Shown here: piece after piece, positions 55,401 to 64,000 of the stretch
Layout of the letters: each line of letters starts with the position of its first letter
Position numbering within the stretch: position 1 is the stretch's first letter
Source of the DNA: Thunnus maccoyii
Taxonomy: Eukaryota > Chordata > Actinopteri > Scombriformes > Scombridae
DNA length: 64,000 bases
Assembly: GCF_910596095.1 (NCBI RefSeq)
Contig: NC_056551.1
Location: 1,922,001 to 1,986,000, forward strand
Direction of reading: 5' to 3'
Made by a program: the position numbers and the translations under genes
Notes under the pieces: generated by a model
What the model was told of the DNA's origin: nothing
What the model saw: only the letters and a program-made list of their open reading frames with translations
The model's database searches: none

Positions 55401-57618
55401 ATTCAGGGAAACGTGAAAATGAACCAGTCCTGAACTTTTAAACTTTATTTATTGTCATCAAATATATTCTCATTGTATAGCCAATACAATATCAAATTTC
55501 AAAAAACAGAGGGTCTGCTGTCCTTAAACTGATTCAGCTGCTTTTTGTTGAAAGATGAATGGAGAATCCTGTTTCAACATTATCATTTTTCTTTCCTTTT
55601 TGAACATAAATTTGTCATTTTTAGTGCCAAAGTTCCTCTTTTTGTTACTATACTGCCACCGCAGCTCAACAGGGAAACACTCTGTCAAGACACAAAGAGG
55701 GAATTTTGACTAAAAAGAGAGTAACTATTGGGGATATTCAATTTATTTGACTAACTCAGACTGCTGAAGCCTGATATAAGCTTCACATCAACTTTTAAAT
55801 TAATTTTTGCACAAAATTACTTTTTGGATTTTGTCCTCCATCATTTACATTGTAAGTGGATTACAAAGGGATCTTTTAATGGTCAGTATGAAAAGGAGGA
55901 TTATAGCAATCTTTCTATGTTTATTCAGGCACCTGACTTTTGTTTTAAGACACACTTGGAAAATGATGAACCTGTCCTTTAAACTTGTGGGTCTGTTACA
56001 CTGCAAGACAGACTGATTCTTATTTCCCAAAGCAACTGAATTTTAGAGATGATTTCCCTATTTGCTCAGTAACACTGTGTTTGACCCCAAAATTATGTAA
56101 TACAGCAAATGCTATTTTGAATGATTGGACAGTATGTCGAAATCAAATGAACTGACTTTACTTTTACTGTTTGCTGAAAAAAGGTTCTATGATTTATTAA
56201 GTTAAACATGATAGAGCATTTTACTCTGCTCTCAACTATTATTGTTATTATTGTTGTTGTTGTTGTTGTTGTTACAGGAAACAGAAAAGAATACAAAGAA
56301 AAACGTTAAACAGCATGAAACCATCGAAGATTAGATTAGGATTGTTTAGGATTGTTTAGATTAGATTAGGATTACACAACGTCTCTTAATATTCAAATGT
56401 ACAATTTTTAAAAAAAATATTCATCTCATATGTTGGCAGCAGGCTTTAAAATATACCATATAATAGACTATAGGCCGTCAGAAGCAGGTTAAAGTTGTAT
56501 ATTTGTAACATGTATGAGGATACAAGGTTTTCATTACAACAGCAGTTTACTTATAACCGACAGTTAAACTCTGTAGGCACTACAAATGTATTTCCTGAGA
56601 ATGAAAAGCCCTCCTTACCTTCCAGTCGCATGCCAACATGAAGACACTTCTGAAATCTGCAGAACGGACACCTTTTTCTCTGAGTTTTATCAATTCTGCA
56701 CTCCTGGTTCTCTGCACAGATATACTTCTTGTTGTTTTGAACCGTTCTTTTGAAAAAGCCCTGCGAGTGTTAAAAAAGATGTTACTAATAGAACAATAAT
56801 TGTCCGCTTCACAAGCTACAGCAGAGGTTACAATACACAGTCCTAGTAGGCAACAGAGTAATGTAACGGAGAACAACGTCTACCTTGCAGCTTTCACAGG
56901 TCAGCAGACCGTAGTGGTATCCAGACACTTTATCTCCACAGACTGGACACAGCTCCTCCACATCCACATCATGTCTGTACTCCATGCTGGACGATGGACC
57001 TGGGAAAGGCAACATTACGGTTTCTCTTCCCCATTCACAATCGACTAAAAGTGACACAGAAAACTGAAGAATGTTTTAAATTCTGAAGAAGTTGCACCAG
57101 CAGCTGTGAGACATCGTGACGTTTGCTTCAGTCTGAAACCAAAATCAAATGTGCTGGTTGATCAAAAACATTTATCAAAAATTAAACAAATAATGCCAGT
57201 GGTTTAAATTGTCCCGGAAAATAAATGCATTCGGACAAACTGGATCATGACAATCCGAAAAGGAAAACAAAATAGTAGGCTACATGACAAATAGAAAACT
57301 ACCATATCATATCATATCATCGCTCTACTGACTGTCCTACCTGTTGTTGTTCGGCCTTTGTTGAATACTATAAATGTTGAGTATTTGCTGAAATCAAAGT
57401 TGGTGTATATGCTGAGTATTCTTGCAGCTACCTGCACATATGCCGGGAAGCATCACTGGTCTCATGTCATCATCCTGTGGAGGAGGGACAATCTCCATGG
57501 TCCTGATCCTGGAGCTGTCTGAGGTACTGACCAGGGCCTCGTTTCCTAAAATCATCCTAACTGAAGACGTTGGATTTAAACAGGATGAACCAAACACATG
57601 CTTTATTTCAGTTTTCAT
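49415..57618 (-). CDS. nr5a1: Nuclear receptor subfamily 5 group A member 1 (SF-1/Ftz-F1 type)
   Basis: Exons, in transcript order: about 57618-57432 (upstream exon), 56999-56884, 56760-56619, 55205-54559, 51600-51481, 50443-50296, 49668-49415. From the methionine matching the human start the protein is 470 residues (human 461). It is a monomeric nuclear receptor that controls steroidogenic and gonadal genes. Visible parts: first zinc finger CPVCG...CESC with P-box CESCKGFFK, second finger CAENQEC...CPFC, the Ftz-F1 box ([19 protein letters not shown]), a diverged hinge with sumoylation motif IKSE near K192 and an SP site near 202 (human K194, S203), then the ligand-binding domain and AF-2 helix LLIEML. 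CPFC and VGMRLE favour NR5A1 over NR5A2, as does synteny. The paralogue (nr5a1a, nr5a1b or nr5a5) is unresolved. One intron is GC-AG. Confidence 0.92.
54190..54340. repeat. Dispersed repeat related to 9430-9850
   Basis: Shares GTAAACAATGCAGGTTTCAAAAT and GGTGAGAAAGACTGAATATA with the copy in nek6 intron 1. It lies in an nr5a1 intron. Confidence 0.45.
55615..55985. mobile_element. Foldback family A copy in nr5a1 intron
   Basis: It runs from TTTTTAGTGCCAAAGTTCC through GAAGCCTGATATAAGCTTC to AATGGTCAGTATGAAAAGGA and GAACCTGTCCTTTAA. It parallels 48950-49265. Confidence 0.65.
56238..56273 (+). repeat. (ATT/GTT)n microsatellite
   Basis: ATTATTGTTATT followed by seven GTT units within an nr5a1 intron region. 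Confidence 0.8.
57432..57618 (-). CDS. nr5a1: In-frame upstream coding exon of nr5a1 (candidate)
   Basis: On the minus strand this stretch ends in a good donor (GTGCAG|GTAGCT) and leaves phase 1. That exactly fits the acceptor TTTCCCAG|GTCC in front of the zinc-finger exon, and the open frame continues from [10 protein letters not shown] into [10 protein letters not shown] and the first zinc finger. Possible starts are methionines at the beginning of the open frame (57618) or further in, such as MEIVPPPQ or MRPVM. Human SF-1 starts later, while NR5A2 proteins have an extended N-terminus with a VMLP motif, so an ancestral N-terminal extension is possible. The 5' edge, the start and use of this exon are inferred. 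Confidence 0.5.
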
Positions 57619-58778
57619 TGTTTTTGGTGACTTAAAGTCTATATTTTCAAATTATTTGTGAAGTGACCTTTGTGAGTGATAATGTGTAAAGTAGAAAATA
57701 AATCAAAACTAAAATACTACACACACAAATTAATTCAACGATTGCTCAGCCAGTCGGCATTTCAGCGTTAATTCACGGCTGAATCAACGTCGTGGATCAT
57801 GATGAATCACCACTGAATTTTGTTTCGATTTTGAAAGACGAATCAACGTTGAAAGTGCAACTTTGTTTCGTCTTACTTCTCAACATTGAATTTGCCTTTC
57901 ATTCTACACTGTACACAACCGTACATTCAATTATATTATAACCGAGTTTGCAATTGGATCAACATGACAATACTGACTGAATCAGTGATTTACATATTCC
58001 ATGTTTTCAATTGGTTGTTCAAATTTTGATTATGCAACTTGCTGTGCATAACTTGCAATACTATTATCCCTATACCATATAAATAAAAACAAACACCTCT
58101 AAATAACTCTAAATAAAATGTGATCAAATGAAACTCTTTCCCTTCATTTCTATGTAGTACAGGACAACATTCAATTTGCAAAATTTCTAAACTTACTTGA
58201 GTTAAAAGCATTAAGAAAAGCAGACAAGTTGAAGGATCTTTCCAAATGATCAGTGTATTTTCTTTTTCAGTGAAACCAGTACAGCATTATCCATGTAAGC
58301 AACCTCTATTCAATGTCCTGATCACAAGTCTTTAAACATTAACACAGTAAATTCAACTCTTAATGTAACATCAAGTGGGCAACGTACTGTCATATGTGGC
58401 TCAAATACTGCTGAGGCAGACAAATAAAAACAACAGCCTGATTGAGGTAAATTCTGTTTCTGAGAGTCTGCAGACAAAGAATGTCCAGCACATCAAAAAC
58501 TTAACACATGTCCACAGCACCAAGCAGAGTGGGTTTGCTAAAGTGCCTGTCCGCCAAAACACTTGAGAGCATTGCCATTTGTCTTTAAGGCCAAGGAAGA
58601 AAGGGAAGGGAGATCTCAACCTTATGGTGAACCACAATGTTGAAAACTAGACTAAATAAGAACAAACAAAAAAGGTCACAAAGTCGAGATTGTTGTTTCT
58701 GAGGCATCTTGTGGCCTTTCTCAGTGGATGGAGTTACTCAGTTCTTAAGGAGTTTTGTTATCATGTGACCAATTTCTC
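57619..58778. other. nr5a1 upstream flank; repeat-like, no gene seen
   Basis: This segment contains a dispersed fish-type repeat at about 57730-57990, with CAACGTTGA-like and mutated inverted motifs. The remainder, up to the orphan exon, shows no recognisable feature. It should include any distal nr5a1 promoter, but no motif was convincing. Confidence 0.45.
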
Positions 58779-58999
58779 TCATGTGATAACAGCTGGTTGT
58801 ATATGAGGGGGGACGGCAGCCTCATCTTCAAAGATGGTCTGGCGTTGGATTTGAATGTCCTCCTTGATCTTTCTCCGGCCATCCACAGACTCCTGGTCAA
58901 TGACCTTTGACCGCTTTCCAGTGGATGCTGTGGCTGGGTCTGGTCTGGTGTTCAGACATTTGATGAGTTTCCGGAGCTCTTTGTGTCTCTTATGCAGAG
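58779..58999 (-). CDS. Candidate terminal coding exon of an unidentified gene
   Basis: On the minus strand a strong acceptor (TTTTCTCTTTCTACAG) is followed by 72 open codons and a TGA. The reading frame needs one base from a preceding exon. The peptide starts LHKRHKELRKLIKCLNT, is rich in Lys, Arg, Glu and Gln, contains STGKRSKVIDQESVDGRRK, and ends PPHIQPAVIT. It looks like the basic, helical tail of a soluble or cytoplasmic protein. I do not recognise the family. No upstream exon with a matching phase was found; the closest candidate at 59806-59860 does not fit. It has the same strand as nr5a1 and would be the end of the next gene in that direction. It could also be a chance open frame. Confidence 0.4.
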
Positions 59000-60147
59000 C
59001 TGTAGAAAGAGAAAAGAAATTATCAAGGGATAGCTCAACTTACTCTATGTCTCAATGGGCAGATTATATACAGGTAGAAAGACATATATTATTTCTTTGT
59101 CTAGGTTACCTTGTGAATCACTTACTACCAGGGCTCAGTCTTATTATAAAAAATAAGCTGAAAATGTGTTGAATTACCTCCATAAATATTGCCAAAAACT
59201 GAAGAAAGTATCCATTTTGTTATTTTAGTGTTTCCTAAAATTACAAGTCTGTATTTTATTGTCATCAGAGAAATCAGGTTTTAAAGTGCTCCTCCTCAGA
59301 TCCACATGTCTGCTGTCCTCACATACAACCTGTTTAGCTGACAAGCAGCCACATCGTATTTGCACAGATTAGAGCACTCACTCCTGCTCCTTCATCAGTC
59401 AACAGAACTACTCTATCCTGACTCGCTCATTAGCAACCCTGATGCTGAACTTCCTTTGATACAAGTTTAAGGCTATACATTTAGTGAAGGTGAAGTGAAG
59501 TAATTTAAAATGTTAGGTGAACGAAAATGTAATCACGTGGTAATGAGGACTGAGACAGCAGTTGTGTATTTATATATTTTAGGTCACTGTATGGTTAGAA
59601 AACTGGTGTGCAACATTGCAGTGAAATTCTTGTTTTCTTCAAAGCTTGCCTTGCACGTCTTCCGATTTCTGTGGTCAAGGGATGACAGGATCACTGACAG
59701 AAGTCTCCTTCGACATCTGGAGTGATTCATTTTTGTGTCATTTCATGATATGTTAACCTCTATATTGAAAACAACATATACAAGCATTGTTATTCCAAAC
59801 CATACCTCAGAACAATGTTGAAGAGAAGCTCCTTGCCCTGCCTCTTCTGGCTTAAGAAAGCTGGAAAAGACACATCAGTAGTGCATTAGTATAGAATTTA
59901 TGATTCTGTGAAAAAGGGACATAATTTATCTTAGCATATAAATTGAGTTTTCAGATGCCTTAGTGTGGATATAGTCAAAATATTACTTTCAGTTGCCAAT
60001 TTATTAGGTAGACCTCACCAAACCTGATGCAGTCTAATACAGACACCTTACAATAATCCTTCATTCATGAGGGTTGTAATGTTGAGTATTTGCTGAGACT
60101 GTGTTAGGCCTTGGCTACAAGTTTGGCTATCAGCAATAATTATCAGC

Positions 60148-60184
60148 AATAATTAATGATTATCAAAGATAATCATTAATTATT
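60148..60184. repeat. Perfect 16-bp hairpin, 5-base loop
   Basis: AATAATTAATGATTAT at 60148-60163 pairs exactly with 60169-60184; the loop is CAAAG. Confidence 0.85.
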
Positions 60185-60498
60185 AAAATCAATAAAAAAT
60201 ATTCATAAGAATTCTCCACCCTGGAGTCAGGGAAAAAGATAGCTAATTCAGTCTCAAAGTGTACTAATGTATCAATTTGGAACTTTCATTAATAGTTAAC
60301 TTAATAAGTATAAACAAAATCACCATATCAATAGCTAGTTAAGGTTGATGGATTTTGGAGTTCTTTACAGAGCAACGGTTGGCAAAACTCATTCTTGTGC
60401 AACATTAAAACAGACAACATGTATATCCAAAAGCATTTATTTAACAAAAGGGTAAAGAGCAAAACACACAACATTAGTCTAGCTAAGTGTACCTATAT

Positions 60499-60500
<2 letters not shown>

Positions 60501-60554
<54 letters not shown>
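60501..60554 (+). repeat. (GT)27 microsatellite
   Basis: Fifty-four bases of GT, running into a few GGGT units. Confidence 0.95.
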
Positions 60555-60563
<9 letters not shown>

Positions 60564-60757
60564 GGTGTCTTGAAACATGGGGTCAGCCAGTGAGACCCAA
60601 CAACTGTGTCATTCAACTTTGTGTTAACACAGAGAGACTAAAGTCTTATCATTCAGACCATCAGGATGATGAACTCTGGGAAATATAGTTGGTGTTGGTG
60701 TTGAACTGCATCGCATTAACTGACAGATGTTTCTGCTATTTTTCAGCCTAATAGGGT

Positions 60758-60759
<2 letters not shown>

Positions 60760-60805
<46 letters not shown>
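60760..60805 (+). repeat. (AC)23 microsatellite
   Basis: Uninterrupted AC repeat, complementary to the GT tract 206 bases upstream. Confidence 0.95.
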
Positions 60806-60809
<4 letters not shown>

Positions 60810-61930
60810 TATGACAGAATGTGCAAACAAAGTGTGGCGGGGGATATGACACCAATAACATCTGGAATCAACACAGCTTTATAAAGACAGAGCCAGTGAC
60901 AGAGAGGAAGAAAGTGTGTAGGGATAGACAGGGAGAGGCATAATTAAACTTACTGTTAAACTGGAGTTAAACTGTGCATGTCTGTCGGGAGATGGACAAA
61001 AAAACAGACCTGTCACTTCTAACTGGGCATCACAGACCCAAGAACAAAATTTTAAAGTGGGAGAAAAGTGTCTTAATTTTAACAATACACCTTAAATCAA
61101 TCTAACATTAAGCATACACACCCAACGCTAACTCGTAGAAAAAGGGAGACAGCTTTGTAACATGTGCGCCTCTTGAATTGCAAGTTTGGCACACAGTATC
61201 ACATACATCTGCTGCTGTTATAGAGCCACATAGCCTCACTGCGACTGCAACGATGTTAGACCTGTGACTTACGGACAGGAAGGCTGATTTAATACTCCAT
61301 ATCAAGCAAAATGAGTGAAACGAGATGCTGAAGCGACATTTCTTCAGAAATGCGCAAAATTAAGCTGAGCGATTTTACACAACAACTTTAGTAAACATCA
61401 CTGCCACTTTTCTCTTTCTGCTCCGAGTGAGAATTGCAAGGACAGTTAACGTTTCAGCGTTTGCATTTTCTGTCCCTAAAACTTCAGAGAAAAGCCTGGT
61501 GGGGGCAGACATGTTTCTCACTCAGGTGTGTACAACGTAATGCTTTCCACTGTCTCTACCACAGTGGTTAGCCGTTAGCTTAGCCAAATATAGTACGGTG
61601 AATCAAGATGACTCACCCCACTTTATCGTTAATCACCAGTATTTTCTCTTTCGGGCATTGCTATTAACGTTAAGCTGCATATATAAATGGCTTAATCGAA
61701 CACACAGGTGAAGTCTAAAATGAACACGACTCGAGACTTTTCCTCGCTTACACTTTGCATAATTACATAACAATTATAATTACAGCACCGCTTAAAACTT
61801 TCGATGCCAATGTAACTGTCACTGTTCTGGCTCCATATAATCCTCCTAATCTTCATCCTACCAGTCTGTTTTTATAGCGTTCATAACGATAATAATGATG
61901 GTGATAAAAATATCACTACAACAACACAAC

Positions 61931-61931
<1 letters not shown>

Positions 61932-61987
<56 letters not shown>
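61932..61987 (+). repeat. (ATT)n microsatellite
   Basis: About 18 ATT units without interruption. Confidence 0.95.
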
Positions 61988-63339
61988 GTGTCAGCATCAA
62001 CATCCTCCTCATTCTCATCCTCATATGTAATAATATGTTACATATGTAATGTTATAATAATAAAAATCATCATCATCAAAATAAACATCATAATAAACAT
62101 CTTCGCACCATCCTCATATCAAAAATCATTATAATAATGAGTTACAAAGCGATGTTTTGGATCAGAGAGCATGATGCAAAAATAAAGTAAAACAAGATTA
62201 AATATTGATTAATTAATCAAAATGATAAATGTTAAAAAAAAAAAATAATAACTGAACTGCATTAATTACCATAATAAAAATAAAATATTTTAAAAAGTAA
62301 AACTGAACACGAAGGGAATGTAGAATTTGGAAGGGGAGAATCTCAATAAAAAATGAAGAAATAAAAGCAAAACTAAGCAACAACACACAAAATAATAAAA
62401 CAGCAACTAAGAAAAGAGGAAAAGGATGAACGAGGAATGGATTGAGGGAAAAGAAAGAGCACTGAAAGTTAGACAGCGTAGGAAAATGTTTGTGTGACAG
62501 GAAATTGGGCTGAGGGAGGCAGAATTAATTGTGATTGAAAGAGTGTGTGTGTATATATTCATTCATCATTGTATTGTGGATTGGAGATCAGGCAATGATC
62601 GGCTGTGTTTTGTGAACAGTGTGTGCATTTGTCTGTAATATTTACAAACTTCTGACTTACCAGACCATCTCCACAATATCCTGCAAACACCGAGGATCTA
62701 GATAAGGAACCACTCATCTCCTGCATGGCCACTAAATCAGAACACTGACCCTGCCACCTCTGATCTTTCAAGCCCTTCAAAAGCCAACAATGGAAAGACC
62801 AATTCACATCCCACTGTGAACTGCAAGCACAACTTGGATAAAACTCACCTCACCATTTGCTAGGACAAAGGACAGAAAACCCATGGACTCTAAAATGTAG
62901 TTTTAGATTTTTGTCTGAGTACAGTTAATACTGCACACATCGTGTGTGTGGATATAATCTATATTCCCTATCCTTAAGCCAGGGTGTGTACCAATAACAC
63001 AATTTTGTCATTATTGACACCCCTAACATCATGTTAGTACCATTCTGCTTGTTTCACTCTCATAATGCTAAATGTAATATAAAATACTTTTTTGTGTTTT
63101 TATTTCAAGGCTGTAAAAAATGTTACTCTTCAATAGACCATATTTGTGAAGCTAACAGTTAGTTTGTTTATGCACAAATACAGGAGATGGAAAGGGGGAG
63201 AACATATCCTGCTTACAGATCTAAAAGCCTCAGGCCAATCCTGCATGTCCTTAAAAACATTCACACAGCTCTGTTTACCAAAAAGATCAATTGAGAGGCA
63301 ACTGAAAGATGTTTAATCGTCTCAATTGAGAGGATTAAA

Positions 63340-63690
63340 CATTTAGGACAATTAGTAGTTTGTGTATTTTTATTTTTCTGTTTCTTTTTATGTAGATGTT
63401 GCAGAAAGTAACAAATTACAGGTTAATTTACAATCATTTTGCCTTATGTTAGGATTTTGAACGTAAATTTAACAGTTTAACAGTTTTTACAATGGTATGT
63501 AAGCATGTGCAAAATGTTTGAGTGAGAAAACAGTTCATACATTTTGAAAGATGTTGTCATTGAATGCATTTTGTGTCAGCAATGAAATCTGATCCACAGT
63601 TTAGTCCACATTGACTTCTGTTGTGCTGCCTGTGTGAGGAGGTTTGAAAATGTGTCTCAGTATTGAGAAATACATGTTAGCAGTTGTAAA
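63340..63690 (+). repeat. Interspersed repeat C, copy 3
   Basis: Matches 42950-43320 over about 330 bases with small indels; ends ATTGAGAAATACATGTTAGC. Confidence 0.7.
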
Positions 63691-64000
63691 AAAAAACAAA
63701 CTGTAATGAACAGAGGAGGACTAAAGATCCCTACAAGAAAAATTCACTTTTGGTAAACATCCAAACAATAAAAATAATATCTGATGTTGATGAAGAGTAA
63801 TGAAACTTTACAATGGACTTGCAATGACATGTTGGTGTTTTGTTGATATCAAATCCATATGCATGTTAATAAAAGGCTTTTTTTTTTTTTTTTTGGTGAA
63901 GTAAAAAAAAAGTTGTTGGGACACAAGTACAAGTGTTTAGGAAGGCAATCGCACACTTGTAGCCGCGATGCAAGAATAGTTTATTAAGTTACCAACGTTT

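Larger units (their letters stand above)
59000..64000. other. Distal flank, no gene recognised
   Basis: The segment carries microsatellites at 60501-60554, 60760-60805 and 61932-61987, a perfect hairpin at 60148-60184, an AT-rich low-complexity run at 61990-62420, and a copy of an interspersed repeat at 63340-63690. A splice-donor-like TCTGGTAAGT on the minus strand near 62662 could end an exon, but nothing joins it in frame. Otherwise nothing recognisable was seen. Confidence 0.4.

Noticed and set aside
49415-57057. Calling the receptor nr5a2 (LRH-1)
   Set aside because: Some ligand-domain words resemble NR5A2, but [15 protein letters not shown] and linkage to psmb7 and nek6 point to NR5A1. 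NEK7, not NEK6, is linked to NR5A2.
58855-59172. 105-aa plus-strand ORF
   Set aside because: It is antisense to the better-supported minus-strand exon at 58779-58999, and runs into AT-rich sequence.
59806-59860. Possible 55-bp minus-strand exon (TTTTCCAG acceptor, GAG|GTATGG donor)
   Set aside because: Its open frames end in phase 0 or phase 2, while the exon at 58779-58999 needs phase 1. No joining product could be made, so it is not called.
62559-62807. 82-aa minus-strand ORF with a strong donor TCTG|GTAAGT
   Set aside because: No matching downstream exon phase and no recognisable protein; could be chance.

Overview
The window looks like nuclear DNA of a ray-finned fish, probably a percomorph teleost. 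That is inference from small well-spliced vertebrate exons, an AT-rich background, many microsatellites, and fish-type transposon debris (L2-like and L1-like LINEs, Tc1-like and Crypton-like remnants, many foldback MITEs). I cannot name the species. No tRNA or rRNA gene, CRISPR array or bacterial feature was seen. Most of the sequence is intron or intergenic repeat.

Three protein-coding genes can be rebuilt exon by exon with matching reading phases. (1) nek6, plus strand: an apparent non-coding first exon ends at 1270, coding exons run 14923-27662, and the product is a 309-residue NIMA-related kinase. (2) psmb7, minus strand: eight exons, 40857 down to 34907, giving a 277-residue proteasome beta-2 subunit. 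(3) A complete NR5A nuclear receptor, minus strand, best called nr5a1 (SF-1): 56999 down to 49415, with an in-frame upstream exon near 57432-57618. The order and orientation nek6(+), psmb7(-), nr5a1(-) match human 9q33.3. The adhesion GPCR ADGRD2, which lies between PSMB7 and NR5A1 in human, is not visible here. A possible terminal exon of an unidentified minus-strand gene lies at 58779-58999.

Layout: 1-1270 upstream region and nek6 exon 1; 1271-14899 large nek6 intron 1 with a Crypton-like recombinase remnant, a hAT-type MITE and LINE pieces; 14900-27662 nek6 body, whose largest intron (19893-25642) holds an L2-like LINE with a second retroelement 3' end inserted in it; 27663-34806 nek6 3' flank with repeats; 34807-40857 psmb7, with a long-inverted-repeat element in its last intron; 40858-49302 intergenic repeats, including a solo LTR inside a foldback element; 49303-57618 nr5a1; 57619-64000 flank with the orphan exon and several microsatellites.

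The three genes do not form a pathway. NEK6 is a mitotic kinase, PSMB7 is a housekeeping protease subunit, and NR5A1 is a steroidogenic and gonadal transcription factor. They are neighbours through conserved vertebrate synteny. The most notable details are a (TG)29 tract directly against the acceptor of a frame-symmetric catalytic exon of nek6, two GC-AG introns confirmed by protein continuity (one in psmb7, one in nr5a1), the extra 5' coding exon of nr5a1, and the broken Crypton-like recombinase.
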